Below, one piece after another: positions 22,291 to 35,000 of a DNA stretch of 64,000 nucleotides. Source of the DNA: Erigeron canadensis (lineage: Eukaryota; Streptophyta; Magnoliopsida; Asterales; Asteraceae); assembly GCF_010389155.1 (NCBI RefSeq), contig NC_057769.1:1922001-1986000 (forward strand), written 5' to 3'. A program made the translations under genes and the position numbers. Every line of letters begins with the position of its first letter. Positions within the stretch are counted from its first letter, which is position 1. The notes beneath the pieces are model-generated. The model was not told the origin of the DNA. It ran no database searches and saw nothing but the letters and a program-made list of their open reading frames with translations.

Positions 22291-23839
22291 AAGACGACAA
22301 TGAACGGTTTCTTTCTTTGTATATTTTGGTGTATTTAACTGTTTAAATAGAATGTAAAAGGAATGCGAATAAGTAATAGTTTTGGGTTAAACAAGCGACG
22401 GTAGTTCTGTTATTGTCAATAACATATTTCTTAAAATGTATTTTCGTCATCTACTTTTTCTCTCATGTATAACTACTTTAGTGGTTTTAGATGAGACTAT
22501 TTTAGTTTCTAACAAGATTCTTCCTCATTTAAACATAACAACTTGGAAATCACTGTAAAAATCAATTAATATAAGTCGAAATAGTGGTGGACCTGCCATT
22601 TTGAATCATAAGAGGTGTCGAGGTGAACATTGGCATAACTTCTTGAGAGAAAAATTGTGTCTGTTTACTTTTTGAAGAGGAGGGATGTAGCTTATGTAAG
22701 AAATGACCGGTTGTTTAGCTTTTATGTTTATTACTTATTGTAGTTTATGGATATGGATTTATGATGCCCTAACTTTTTACTCATGCTCATATCTTAAAAC
22801 ATTAGTTAAAAGGAATAAATAAGAAGCACCGGTTTTGTTTCCTTCTTTCCGATGACTTTTAATGACAGATTGTTAAAAGTAGTTTTTTGAGATTGTGATT
22901 TAATTTTTTTTCCATTACCATATTGGCATATGCAAATAAGCTTTAAAACGAGTTTAATTATTCAAACCTAGAGACTTCAAGATTTTAAAACTCCCTTATC
23001 AAACATACTGATAAATCAAATTTGATTCATTAATCAACTTTGCTTATATCAAATAATATAGACAAAGATTCACACTTTTTAAAAAGGAAAAAGATTGTTA
23101 TGTCGATGATAATTCTAAACATAAACTATTGAAACTTAATTAAGAGATTACGAAAATACTTTATCATCATGAAAGGTACCATTTTCAATTGAGCAAATAA
23201 TTAAATAAACATGTTTGATTGATAACTAAAATTTTTTAAAACCTCCGGATAAAGCAACATTTAGCTATCCTAATGATTATCAAATTTTAGAGTTGATGAA
23301 TAGAAATAAGAAAACACAAAATAACGATCTTTTATAAATACGAGTAATTACGATTAATAGATACAATATTTTATTGTGTATCAACCATAGTTTATATCAA
23401 ATATAAAATATTAAATCCTTTCTTGTTGGGTATATTAAATTGACAATTAATTTAAAAATATTGCTTCCAAAATCCAAAGCATGAATAAAAAAAAAAAAGA
23501 AAACGAAAGAGAGGTCAAAGCAAACCAAATAAACTTATGGGACTAATTAATTGCCTGTTGCCACTTGCCAGTGGTATATCCAGTAGTGTGTTACTGGGAA
23601 AGTGGAGAGTAACCGGTGACAATGTGTCGGTGGCAGACGATTAACCGGCAATACACGGTAACACTACGCGTATTGTGATTCTTCTGCAGATTTTGTTCTC
23701 TTTCTATTCTAAGCATAAAGCTTCCTTAAAAAAATATTTCCTTCAAGTCTTGAGATAGATAGATGCCTAGATGGCATATTAAAATAAGCTCTAGCTAAAA
23801 CGAGTATCCAAATGTATAAATAAATTTTTATATATATAA
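22291..23839. other. Intergenic, no gene seen
   Basis: AT-rich DNA without open frames. A GC-richer patch at about 23560-23660 (CACTTGCCAGTGG, GGTAACACTACGCG) is unassigned. Confidence 0.5.
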
Positions 23840-24616
23840 CTAGGTTTTTTACCCACACGATATACGGTTAATTAAAACATCATTAATGGATAGATAAAAT
23901 ATAAAAAAAATAATCTAGATGCGGACATTGATAATTATTAAAAATGTTTTGTATTAATCTATACAATCATATCATTTGTTGACCCTTCTATTTTTATATT
24001 ATAGTTAACAACAAAACCGGTCAACAAAAATATTAAATAACATGCGTTGAATTCGGACTCGGCTACATAGGTTATAGAAAAAAGATTATAACATATTATT
24101 GAATAAAATACATAGCAGCAATGAAACTGAATGTCAAAATGATAAGGGTCACTCAACAATTTTCATAAATGATTGTAAAAAAAAAAAACCAATCACATAC
24201 ACAAAAAACTAAAACAAACCCAGTACTTATTTTAATAAAACAAAAAAAATAAAGTAAATAAAATTTTCAATTTATTCTAATATACACCGTAATATAAGTA
24301 GGGTCATGTTTCAATAATCAAGTAACTATTCATAAAAGTTGCAATTAATTACACGTGATTTTCAATTTTAATTAGACTAAAAACAAATTTTTAGCTAAAA
24401 TAAATAGATTTTAATACTTATATAGTATTTAGAAATTAAGTAAGTCATATTTTTTTTAATATTTAAAATAAATTTAATTTAAGGACACAAAAAAATTATC
24501 AAAAAAATGTGGATGGGATTTATCCTATGTGGTAATGTTATACAAAGTAAGATAGTTTTTAGTTGAGGGTGTTTTAAAATCGTCCGGATTACTACTGTTT
24601 TAATATATATATATGA
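23840..24616 (-). mobile_element. Probable non-autonomous Helitron
   Basis: On the minus strand, the end CCGTATATCGTGTGGG...AACCTAG/T (3' end at 23840) fits the CTAG-T Helitron terminus. The 5' end near 24616 begins TCATATATATATATTAAAAC followed by AGTAGTAATCCGGACGAT. That 5' segment is shared with the sequence ending at 25490 (AGTAGTTAACCGGACGAT), so both belong to one family. No coding frame. Confidence 0.5.
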
Positions 24617-25490
24617 ACTTTAGAAGATAATTCAAATTAAAATTAAGGATATAGTATTCATATCCATAAATTAAATAAAATGCAAGTCTTATCATACATA
24701 TCCATTGTTTGTATTAATTAATTCTTCACTCAAAGAATACTCATTATCTTACAAAGAAGACTAATCTAAATTTATAATGCGCACACTATTCTACTCTTTA
24801 TACCTCATATTCAAAAAATCCGCCTTTAAAATTCAAAAGCAAATGAACTATCTGAATCCTTACACGTGATATAAAACACTTATTTGACAAAAAAAACATA
24901 TATTTTGTTGTTAATACAAAGTAATTAAATTTAAAAAAGTTTATAATCAAAAGTTGGATTAACGATTTTTCCATGAATACCGTAAAACAAAAGATGGCAT
25001 AATTTAATAAAAGAACATAAAAAAAAGGTAATAAATCTGGAATTGGTGAGAGTTTGATAGAGTTTTTTTTTATTTTAATATGTATCTTCATATATGATTA
25101 CAAATTGTAGATATAGATAGATATTATGAGTAAATAAAAGCAAATCTTTATTGGAAATCTATAAATTAAAATGATATAATTTATTGAGAATAATATTTAG
25201 AAACGTACGGAACCTATATATTAGATTAGTGTTTTATATAACTTAAATTAAGAAATAAATATACTTTAAAGATCATATGATCGAGAATTGTTTTAGTATG
25301 ATGAAGATTTGTTTTCTAACTTTTTTTTATCTTTTATTTCAAATTTTTATATCTAAATAAATTAAATATTATAAAAAAAATATGAAGTTGTCACCTAGAT
25401 TTTATCCTACGTGGCATTGTTTGAAGATAGTTTTGAGTTAAAGAAGGCTTAGAATCGTCCGGTTAACTACTGTTTTAATAATTATATAGA
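24617..25490 (-). mobile_element. Second Helitron copy, 5' part
   Basis: A minus-strand 5' terminus TCTATATAATTATTAAAACA at 25490, preceded by A, is followed by about 110 bp similar to the 5' part of the neighbouring copy (shared CGGACGAT, AAACTATCTT and GTAGGATAAA). Its 3' end is not resolved. The 60-97-residue reading frames here are AT-rich chance frames. Confidence 0.45.
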
Positions 25491-25493
25491 TAA

Positions 25494-25800
25494 CTAGCTA
25501 AGCAACCCGGGTTCAACCCTGACATTGTAATCAAAATTTTAAAACCAAAAATATGTAAAAGAATGTATGTAATTTTTTTTTATCAATATATTATAACTTG
25601 ATATGAAGATAGTGAATCGACTATTTGCAGCGATTACTGATAGGGGCCCCGTTATTACTTTGTCAGATTTGCCATTACACACAGGGGGCCCACACTATTT
25701 GCAGCGCCTATCGCTGCAAATATTAGTTGTGGTCGAGATACCAAAAAATACTGGTGGGGATACGGGTTACGTATTATTATCATAGGGATTAGGGGAAAAA
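25494..25800. mobile_element. Helitron 3' terminus and GC-rich foldback fragment
   Basis: On the minus strand, AACCCGGGTTGCTTAGCTAG/T ends at 25494, a Helitron-like CTAG-T end four bases from the previous element's 5' end. Beyond it, 25621-25725 has inverted CTATTTGCAGCG / CGCTGCAAATA arms with GGGGCCCC and GGGGGCCC inside, a different unassigned foldback fragment. Confidence 0.4.
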
Positions 25801-26150
25801 ACACCTACAAATTGAAAAAACACCTACAAGTCTACAACATCGTTGACATGACATTTGCCTATTTGATAGAGTCTTATGTCTCTTACTTTTTAGATTGGAG
25901 TTTTTAGACTTAATTCTAAGTTAGAGATAGTTGAAAATATTTGGGTAAAAATTTCCTCCAATTATTTGAATAGAATTGAGAGAATTCTCATCATTGAATT
26001 AAATCCAAGGTTAAAATCTCATTCTAGATGACAATCTCAACCAAACTTAGCCCCAACTTGAAAGAATGTCTACCTCAATTATTTAGTGTATAAAAAAGTA
26101 AAAATTACTGTTTGAAAAAGAGAAAAAAGGTACAATATATATATATATTT

Positions 26151-26781
26151 ATAGGGTGGTTATCAAATGAGAACCAAATTAAAATGAGAACAAATGAGAA
26201 CATTTACACTATGTTCTTGAGTTTTTTATGGAATGAAAAGAAAATAAAGTAAATGATTACAAAACAAATTGTGTTCTTGAATTTAATTTAAGGATAGAAA
26301 TGAAATGAAAAGAAGTGGAATGATTTTTTAGTTAATTTTGTCTAAAAAAAGTTCTCCCCATCTATGGGATGATTTGAGAGAAAAATAATATCACTTAGAA
26401 TCATTTCTTTTCTTTTATAACACAAACTCAATAACACATGATTAAAAAATACATTTTGATGCATTAAAAGTCCATAAAACTGACATAGTGCATAAACTAA
26501 TTATCATTATTTAAGTGTTTAACAACACATTGATCCGTCAAAATCGAAAAAATCACGTTTTTTGTTAGATGCATCATTTTGATGAATATGCATTCAAGAT
26601 GGATGCACAAAACAAAAAACGTGATTTTTTTTGACAGATCAATGTGTTGTTAAACACTTAAATAATGATAATTAGTTATGCACTATGTTAGTTTTATGGA
26701 CTTTTAATGCATCACAATGATGTTTTTAAATGTTTTCACCATTTTTATTTTAAAATTGTTTTCACCGGAGTGTTACCCTAT
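26151..26781. mobile_element. MITE with long internal palindrome
   Basis: The ends are about 50-bp imperfect inverted repeats (ATAGGGTGGTTATCAAATGA at the left, ACACTCCGGTGAAAAC in the complement of the right). The centre is a foldback with arms of roughly 115-130 bp (about 26440-26570 pairing with about 26600-26735), in which ATTATTTAAGTGTTTAACAA and its complement match exactly. It has no coding potential. Its RNA would form a long hairpin. Confidence 0.75.
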
Positions 26782-26789
26782 ATATATAT

Positions 26790-26977
26790 GGGGATGAGAA
26801 TATAAGGCTGTCGGATATCTAAGCTTAGGTGTTGAACACTCACATATTGTTTTTTTAATCTCTAAAAATCATGGGGGCCCATGCATTTATTCATTAAACA
26901 AGAAATAATAAAATATTATTATGTGAGGGGTTCCACACCTAAACATAAGTACCAGACAACCTTATATTCTCTCTCCC
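26790..26977. mobile_element. MITE with about 55-bp inverted repeats
   Basis: The left end GATGAGAATATAAGGCTGTC pairs with the right end GACAACCTTATATTCTCTCT, and the repeat continues through TTAGGTGTTGAACACTCACAT against its counterpart. About 188 bp, non-coding. The same family recurs at 36833-37010. Confidence 0.75.
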
Positions 26978-26982
26978 ATATA

Positions 26983-27251
26983 TCTATACTACTATATAAT
27001 GCAAACTGCCTTTCCCCTTTAAGTAATTAAGAACCTGAAATGACCATATTACCCTTCTTATTTATTCACTAATTTAAACATCTTTACCTATATACCTATA
27101 ATACCCTTAATAAAATAAACTACAACATAGATTCTCCAATCCTTAAATAACCATATTAACCCTTACCGCCGCACATCATCGCCACAATTGCCGCAACCAC
27201 ACCTTTGTCGTTGCCACCATCACCGCTGCATCGCGCGGGCACCCCGTCTCG
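26983..27251 (+). mobile_element. Mini-Helitron
   Basis: It begins A/TCTATACTACTATATAATGC at 26983 and ends with the hairpin-forming CGCTGCATCGCGCGGG followed by CTCG/T at 27251. Only 269 bp. Its GC-rich CCGCC/CACC tail contrasts with the AT-rich head. It resembles the element at 57556-57806 in plan. Confidence 0.6.
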
Positions 27252-30200
27252 TATATATTATAAATACAAATATCAACATACTACATAAAATCTCACATAT
27301 TTGTCTTCTGCGAAATTAGAATCCACAACCCGATAGCTTACTACATATATACGAAATGGAAAAAGTTTGATATAAGTAATAAACCTAAATCCTAATGATG
27401 TCTAAAAATCTAGTATTAACACATATAACATGACTAAATGTCATCCATTGAATGTTTTAACATGTCTTTCCTTTTTTTTCTTATATTTCAAACATATACT
27501 CATAATATATTTATTACAGTAATTTTTTTCTCTTTCCTGTTTCCTCAACATCATCATCATCATGATCATATTCATGATAAACATCTTATAAGTGGGTACG
27601 CATGTGAAGTACTGGAATAAAAGTGACCCGCATATATAATCATCATAAGTTCATAACATTCATTTAATATACATAAGTTTAACCAGAAACAGCCAAAATT
27701 CAACATATCAACATTTTAACATACATTAATTATACACAAATCAATATACATGTGAAGTATTTAAATACCATCGTTATGAAAGAAATTCAAAAATATTGGA
27801 GTAAGAATATATTTAGTATAATAAAATAATTAGTATTAGTAATTTCGTAGAAGACGACATATAACTCACGGTAAGATGTCGTGTTGTGTCGCCCTGCTCT
27901 ACAATAGTCCAAACGGCCTCACACCGACGATGACTTATTTAGTTATTTTCCAAACTTTTTTTTGACTGCGACTCTTTTGCCTTAGCTCTTACACATTATC
28001 TTTTTTCCTTTTGCCAATAGATCTCAAGTTCTCAACTCAAGTTTATTTCATTTGTACCTTCTTCTTGGCCTACCAAAGGCACCATCAAAGTCTCTTGTTT
28101 CCTATCGAACCATGATCAGTGCCAATAATTATTAGTTATAAATCGTATATGATTGTATATATTTCATTTTTCCGATATACTATTTATAACGAGATTGACT
28201 AGACTACTAGAGTAGTTGTATAAAAGTTGTGAGAAAACTTGTCTACAAACTCTTATAATATAACCAATAGGTCAGTTTGTATTTATGTGGACTCGAGGCT
28301 TTAAGATCTTAAGCTTAAATAGGTCAGTTTGTATTTGTGTGGACTAGAGGCGTTTAAGGTCTTAACTTAAAATTCAGGTGTGAGCAAAATGATTATTGGA
28401 TTGAAGATAAACGTTTTTTTTTTAAGAACCATGTTTTATCTGGAATTCGTTTAAGGTAAAATAAAACAAATATTAAAATAAACAAGTAAAACAATAAATT
28501 TCTCTTTATTAAAAATCATTGTGAATCATGAAAATCATCGTAAATCAATTGCTTCATGATTTTTCATGTATCAGTTTAACTATGATATGAGAGTTAAGAA
28601 CTAGTCTTATTTATTTTATATTAATACTTGTTTTACAATATCATATTATAGTAATTAAAATAAGACGATGCCACTAAGGCCAAACACTCTTTATAATACG
28701 GCAGTCGCATTTTATACTTCCACATTTTCAATTGAAGAATTAATAAACATAAAATGGTAGTGCCTAAAAAGACACTAAGACAGAATACATACAGTCATAC
28801 ACTATATACTCGTATTTAAATACTAGAATATACTACTATATATATAGAGATAATAAATATTTTGTTTGACTGCTATATGTTTCGACATATACAAATCCAC
28901 TTAATCTTAAACAAAATTTCACAAACTTTTATGAAAAAAACAAAATGAAATAAAGATAACGATGTCACAGAATAAAACATATATAATTCCACGACTGCAC
29001 GACAATATAACACGAAGTAATTATTAAGCTTTGTGGATCCAAAATTTTAAATTTCTTTTTTCACTCTGACACCTTTGGACTTTGGTTTTACGTTTCCTTT
29101 CACAACTAATTTGCGATGGTTAAAAAAGACCAGTAAAATTTGCATGTAATAACTAACTAGAATTATGACTTGCGTGTTGCGGCGGGGTAACAGACCTTCA
29201 AAAAAAGGTATTGATGAAGAAGGTGACATGTGTAAGTAAAATGTTGCACATATTAAGAAGTCAAAAACCAAATATTATATAGATCAGTGTATTATAGTAT
29301 TATTAAACTACATGAAAATTAAGTTGTCATACTACTTAATGCACTGTGTATTATTATAGAAGAAGATAAATTGGGTTTAGCAGTTCAGAGTGATAAGAAG
29401 AGTTAATTGGATTTTTATCAAATGCAAAATGAGAATTATAAAGGGAAAATCAAAAAGGATAAGATAAGAAGATTCAGGAAGGGTTGAAAATGATGAACAG
29501 AAATATCAAAAAAGAAAAGGTAAGAAAAATATAAAATTCGAGAAGACTTCAAAATACACGTGACAATTTACCTAGTATATCATATGTCTCTCTATAAATA
29601 GTAGTACCAAATGCTTCAAAAATGATACATTTTAGGAACAGTAACTTTACCTCACAAAGCAAAGTTACTATTTAAAATATATAAATAACCAAATTTTTAA
29701 ATATATTAATTAGTTAAATTAGTCCTCACAAATATTACTGTATTACTCGTATTATTTAGTTGCTACACTACGAATTCGATATCATAAACTTATTGTGCAT
29801 TTTATATTTTCCAACTTGTCTTTTTCCACCTTCTATTCGAATCTAATTTGCAATTAAATATTAATTGGTACATACTTTCTAGTTTCGAAATAACGAAGCA
29901 AAGCATTTAATTATATTGGATCTACACTATCCAATTATCCATGCACTCTCTATATATTATGAGTGTACCTCATATTTATGTTTATGCAGGGCGAAACAAG
30001 AAATTTGAGTTGGCAAGGGCCGAAGAATTGTGACAAGGTTGTAAAATTCTCCAAGTCAACATAGTACTCGAAATAATTATGTTTATATATAAATAAGGGT
30101 TTTGTGAAACAAATCCATAAAAAATGTAGTTTAGATGCATTAAATAGTTGTAAATTTAGTATAAAATTAAAGAGTATGTGGTTTTCTAATATGGAAGATA

Positions 30201-30415
30201 CAAAATTTTCAATTGGATAAAAAAAGTGCAATATAATACTCTAAAATATGATCACATAAAAGTATAGCAGATTCGTTGGATAGATTAAAAAAAATTAATA
30301 AAGGGTGGAAGATTACTTAACCTTTCCAATGAAGAAGATATTTTTATAGAAATTAGCTTGGAAGCCGTTCAAAGGAAAAAAAAAATAGTTTGGACTTAGA
30401 GATCAAAATATATTA
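27252..30415. other. Gene-free AT-rich region
   Basis: No gene, RNA or complete transposon recognised. A 55-60-bp direct duplication starting ATAGGTCAGTTTGTATTT lies at about 28266 and 28319. Frames of 60-93 residues here have no recognisable domain. Confidence 0.5.
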
Positions 30416-30730
30416 TCTACCAATATACTAAAACAGAATTGTGTATTTTTTTTATCGACACTTGGCGCATTTCTTACACGATATGTGTCACTTTTGATGT
30501 AATTAAAAATAGATTCCTAATTCATAATTACTTAATTGTAATCAAATGCTAATCTTTCTTTAGATTTAATATTAAAAAGATTTTTGATCGACACTTGGCG
30601 CATTCCTTGCACGACATGTGTCACTTGGTGTAACTAAAAAAAGATTTCTAATTCACAATTACCTAATTACCTAATTGTAATCAAATACTAATCTTTAGAT
30701 TTAATATATATAATTATATATTAAGTTTCC
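30416..30730 (+). mobile_element. Helitron-like 5' end with 133-bp tandem duplication
   Basis: A/TCTACCAATATACTAAAACA at 30416 resembles a Helitron start. It is followed by two tandem copies of a 133-bp unit (30454-30586 and 30587-about 30712), each opening ATCGACACTTGGCGCAT and containing GTGTCACTT. No 3' terminus was identified. Confidence 0.4.
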
Positions 30731-32018
30731 ATATATATGATTTATAAAAAAATTAATAATGTTAACATCATATATGGAATAATCTTAAAAGATAAGATAT
30801 ATGCTAAGTTTTAAACATCTAATTAAACAAATATATTATCTAATTCATAGGGTTTCGTATAAATGTGAAAGTACGGTATCAAAACTTAGATATCTAACAG
30901 ACACATACTCTCTGTATCATCAAATATTATATAATTCGTACATCGTACGGGTATTAAGACTAGTACGTTATATACGTATGGGTTTATTATAAAAATCAAA
31001 GTCATTGGCTTATTAGGGGTGACCAGACACCCCCTAGTCACTCCTTCTCTGCCTCTGTGTTTATGTTCATATTGTATTACATTTATACTACATTTTTTTT
31101 CTCTTTTACAAAAAAATATTAATTATTACCACGTAATCTAGTGGTAAAGGTTCTTGTTTTCTCATAAAAGATTTCAAACTTGAATACTTCCAATTTGATA
31201 TGGTCAAAAAAATGGTTAGAACTTGCCAGTGAAAAGAAAAACTAGTTAGACCGTTATATCTAAGTCAAAATATGACTCGACATCCCAAGGGAAATCTTTC
31301 CCGTTTACTGTAAAGAAAGTTGGTTAAATGATTAAACGTCGTCATATGACACATATTGATAATTTAGTTAATAAAAAATATATATATATATAATCTATTT
31401 ATATATAAGCTTATTGCTCATCAAACATCAAGAATGACAACTGTAAAGGAATTTTTATCTAGATTTGCTCTATATTTGACTTCTAGCATCTTTCTAATAT
31501 AATTTTTTCGTTCAGAAAATAAAGAAATTGAATTCAAAAAAAGATATGATATTGTTCGCCCCAAACCCCCTTGGGGGGTGAGTAACCTACACGATTATTG
31601 CTAAAACCTGTTTGTTGCTATATACTGTATTTGATAGCTTTCATACAGGAAGGCTTTCGAAAAGAAAAGCAAAGAAAAAAGGTCAACTAACGTTCACTTC
31701 GGAGAATCGGATATACAAAATATAATCGTAGCCAACTTTTGGGCTCTATAGGAATAAACCCAAATTGTTCTTCTTAAGGCTTTATAGTTGCAACTTGCAA
31801 GTTTAACTTAAAAATTTAAAGCCCAAAAAGTTGACATCCTAAGTTTTGGTAATAGACCAGGCCAACTGAACCAACAAAAGTGATGAAAGTCATGAAACCA
31901 AAAGTCAATGTTGATGATCTAAATACCAAAATATTCGGCAATGGACACTGTCTCATTTGAAACAAAAGTTTTCCAATAAAATAAAAGGATCGTTTCAATA
32001 ACAAATTAGTAATTAGGT
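30731..32018. other. Intergenic; SINE-like fragment; 3' flank of the GH28 gene
   Basis: 31128-31225 holds a SINE-like tRNA-related fragment (TAATCTAGTGGTAAAGGTTC as A-box region, TTTCAAACTTGAAT as degenerate B box). CCCCAAACCCCCTTGGGGGG at 31560-31579 is a small palindrome. The last few hundred bases should hold the 3' UTR of the GH28-type gene. Confidence 0.4.
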
Positions 32019-35000
32019 TTACCTTCCGTATGTATTTGAGTGAAAATTCAACAAAGAAATGTTATCCACGTTTGAGGGACTAAAATCCAGAGGAACATTC
32101 CATCCCCTCACTCTGTTCCCAAACCATTTCATATTTACATTCTCGATTTCCAATCCTTCTATGTGTTCCATCATAATCCCAGCCGATCTACGGTTAACCA
32201 ACCCTTGACATCCCGGCCTGTAATCAACCAATCCGCCATCATAACTAGTCCACCGATTGTAAGTAAGGTTCACATTCATGAACTTTATATTGTGAAGGCC
32301 ACCAGTTTTAGATCCCGACAAGAAGATACCATTTTCTGATGTTGCTGTGATGTTAACAAAAGTTAGATTGGAGATTAAACCCGTCTTTGAAGTGTTGTCC
32401 CTAGGGCATGTTGTGACGTAGATTGGTTCTGCACGACCCCACCATGATGGATCATAGTATCTCGTGGTTATGTTAATATTTGAAAAGGTTATGTCATTAA
32501 CATTTCCTGCCAAATAATAAATTAATAAAATATAATAATAAATTCTATACCCAAACAATATATATGTGTGATCAGCAAAGTATAAACACAATTCCTGAGT
32601 ACAGCATAGCTTCAATGTTTAGTCAGATACGATAAATAAATTTGGGGAGATAAAAGAAACCAGAAGACAAATATGACATTTGTGTACTCATTCTAAGACA
32701 AATATCAAATATGTGAACAAGATTTCAATCACCTACTATTCTGGACAATGGACTACAGAGGGTGGGAAATTCAGCAAGCATAATATCCTCTAGTTTTCAA
32801 GACAAACCACTGTTAATGTTGAGATTCAAGCGCTTGCCATTCAAAAAAAAGGTTGAGATATAAGCCACTTAAACTCAATACCATTACAGTCAAGTCTCAC
32901 TTAGATGACAATAGACTCATGTATTGAAAATTTTTTGCACAATAGAAGTATAGAATGAGTCAAACCATCACAATATCAGTTAAACATTATCCATGACAAG
33001 CATAGTTTAGTTAAAAGTGTTCCATCGATCATTTGTATGTTGGTATATAAGCGCATGATACGTAAATCTAAAAAGGCATCTTAATTTAAATCGTCAAACT
33101 AATTATCATAAACGAAATAACTAGTTGACTATGATAGGGAAGAGTAACTTATAGTTTTATCTGAATAAATTAGCCTTATTTTTACCCAAAAAAACTAAAA
33201 TAAATTAGCCTTATTGAAATATCTTCTTCCTTAATATTCAAGTTTGCTTATTTCGACAGCCACCACTTCCTTTTAATCATGGAGTATTTTCTTTCCAAAC
33301 TCAGAGAAGGCGATCATTTAGGCAACAATTTAGGACTAAATCAATTTTTGACAAATATTTAAACTTGATTCTTTAGACGTAAATCCAACCCCCCAAAGTG
33401 GTTATGCTTCGACTATCAGGACCATGTCAAATATGATGTTAGAAATAAAAGCAGTCATGTTTTATGTTATCAGGCTATTATCCATAGTAATAGTTGTCAC
33501 TTTCATACCTCCATCGCGTATTTGCAGTCCAAGTCCTCTATGAGAGTCTACTATCGTGATATTATCAAACACAAGCCCTTTGAATTCAAACCAACTAGCA
33601 CTACCAAATTTGATAGCCGAAGATTTAGTACGAATCCAAGAATCTGTAGCAGTGAGATTGTACAAAGGACCATCATATGTCTTTGGACAGATAGCATCAT
33701 CTCCGGTGTTGATGTTGCATCTCGTAATCACAGTGTTGTTTGAATCATCGATGTCTATCCCATCGTTGTTCGGAGTGTTGAAATCTCCGTAGATTGACAT
33801 ATCGTGAATGTATGTGTTATCACATTGAACCAAATGTAAACTGCAAACACAACATTATGAGTTATTACATACGATGACTGTGCACTTACTATTTGGTTAC
33901 TTGCAGTACCAACTATACGATTATTTCAGGTAAAAAATTCAGTCATACATCAAAATTGACTAGTCAAATTAAAAGTGTATAATTTTGTATGTGTCTTCAC
34001 ATTATACCAAATTCAAGCTGCAACTACATACATGAAATAGAAACTTAGAAAACTGTACATTGCAATGATTATTTTCAGTCAGAAATCAATTTTGACCAGT
34101 CCAATGTAACATTAACAAGTCGAGCAATTAATAAGCCAAATGAGTTCAAAAGTTCATTTAATATATCTAACAAGAGAAATAGCTAATTAAGCTTAATGAG
34201 ACCAAAGAGCTAATAGATACCAACGAGTCAAACGAGCCTACTTTACACAAGAATCTAGCACTTTAAAACTTTCATTGAAGTAGCTATCTTCAAATTCAAG
34301 CTTTGAAACAAATTTATAAACTTCTGTCTAGTCAATAAGCAACTTGAGCTTGAAAAAGAATCCAACTTGAACAATAACAAAGATTTTGAACTCGAAGACA
34401 ATTTTAAAATTCACTAGCTGAGTAACCATTAAACAAGCCTAACCATAACTAGTAACTATAGTGTGGATCAGTTCACCAAATTGTAGGGAACTGCCCCAGC
34501 TACATCTATGGCTACCAAAACTGCACTATATTTTTTTGTATCAAACGTGTCACGTTTTGTTATTGTGTGTATACAATTCTCAAATAATCAATTATTGTGT
34601 ATAGCTTAAGAGATAAATATACTAATATAGTTATAGATATAAGTAAGGCCCCTACTTATAGGGGAGTCTTGGGGGAGTCTCTGAAGAAGAGGACGCAAGA
34701 CGCTATTGTCACCAAACGTCCAAAATGGGAGTCCTGGGCAGAGAGTCCTCACGAGGACTATGAAGGACGCACGAGAGTGGGACCAAAATGCAACGGAGAG
34801 AGAGATAAAGAGAGAGGGAGAAAGTAAAGAGGTGGGACCAAGATGTAAAGAAGCTTGCCTTTATAGGCAGGGAGAGTCCTGAGGGGAGTCCTGCTGACGT
34901 GACAGACAAGAAGCTTGAGGACTCTAGTCCTTATAAGAACTGGCCTAACCATCAATAAGCAAGCTAAGGCATTTCTACCTAAAGTTATCCCAACTTGACT

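Noticed and set aside
29047..29271. 74-codon minus-strand frame
   Set aside because: No domain or homologue recognised; length expected by chance in this much non-coding DNA.
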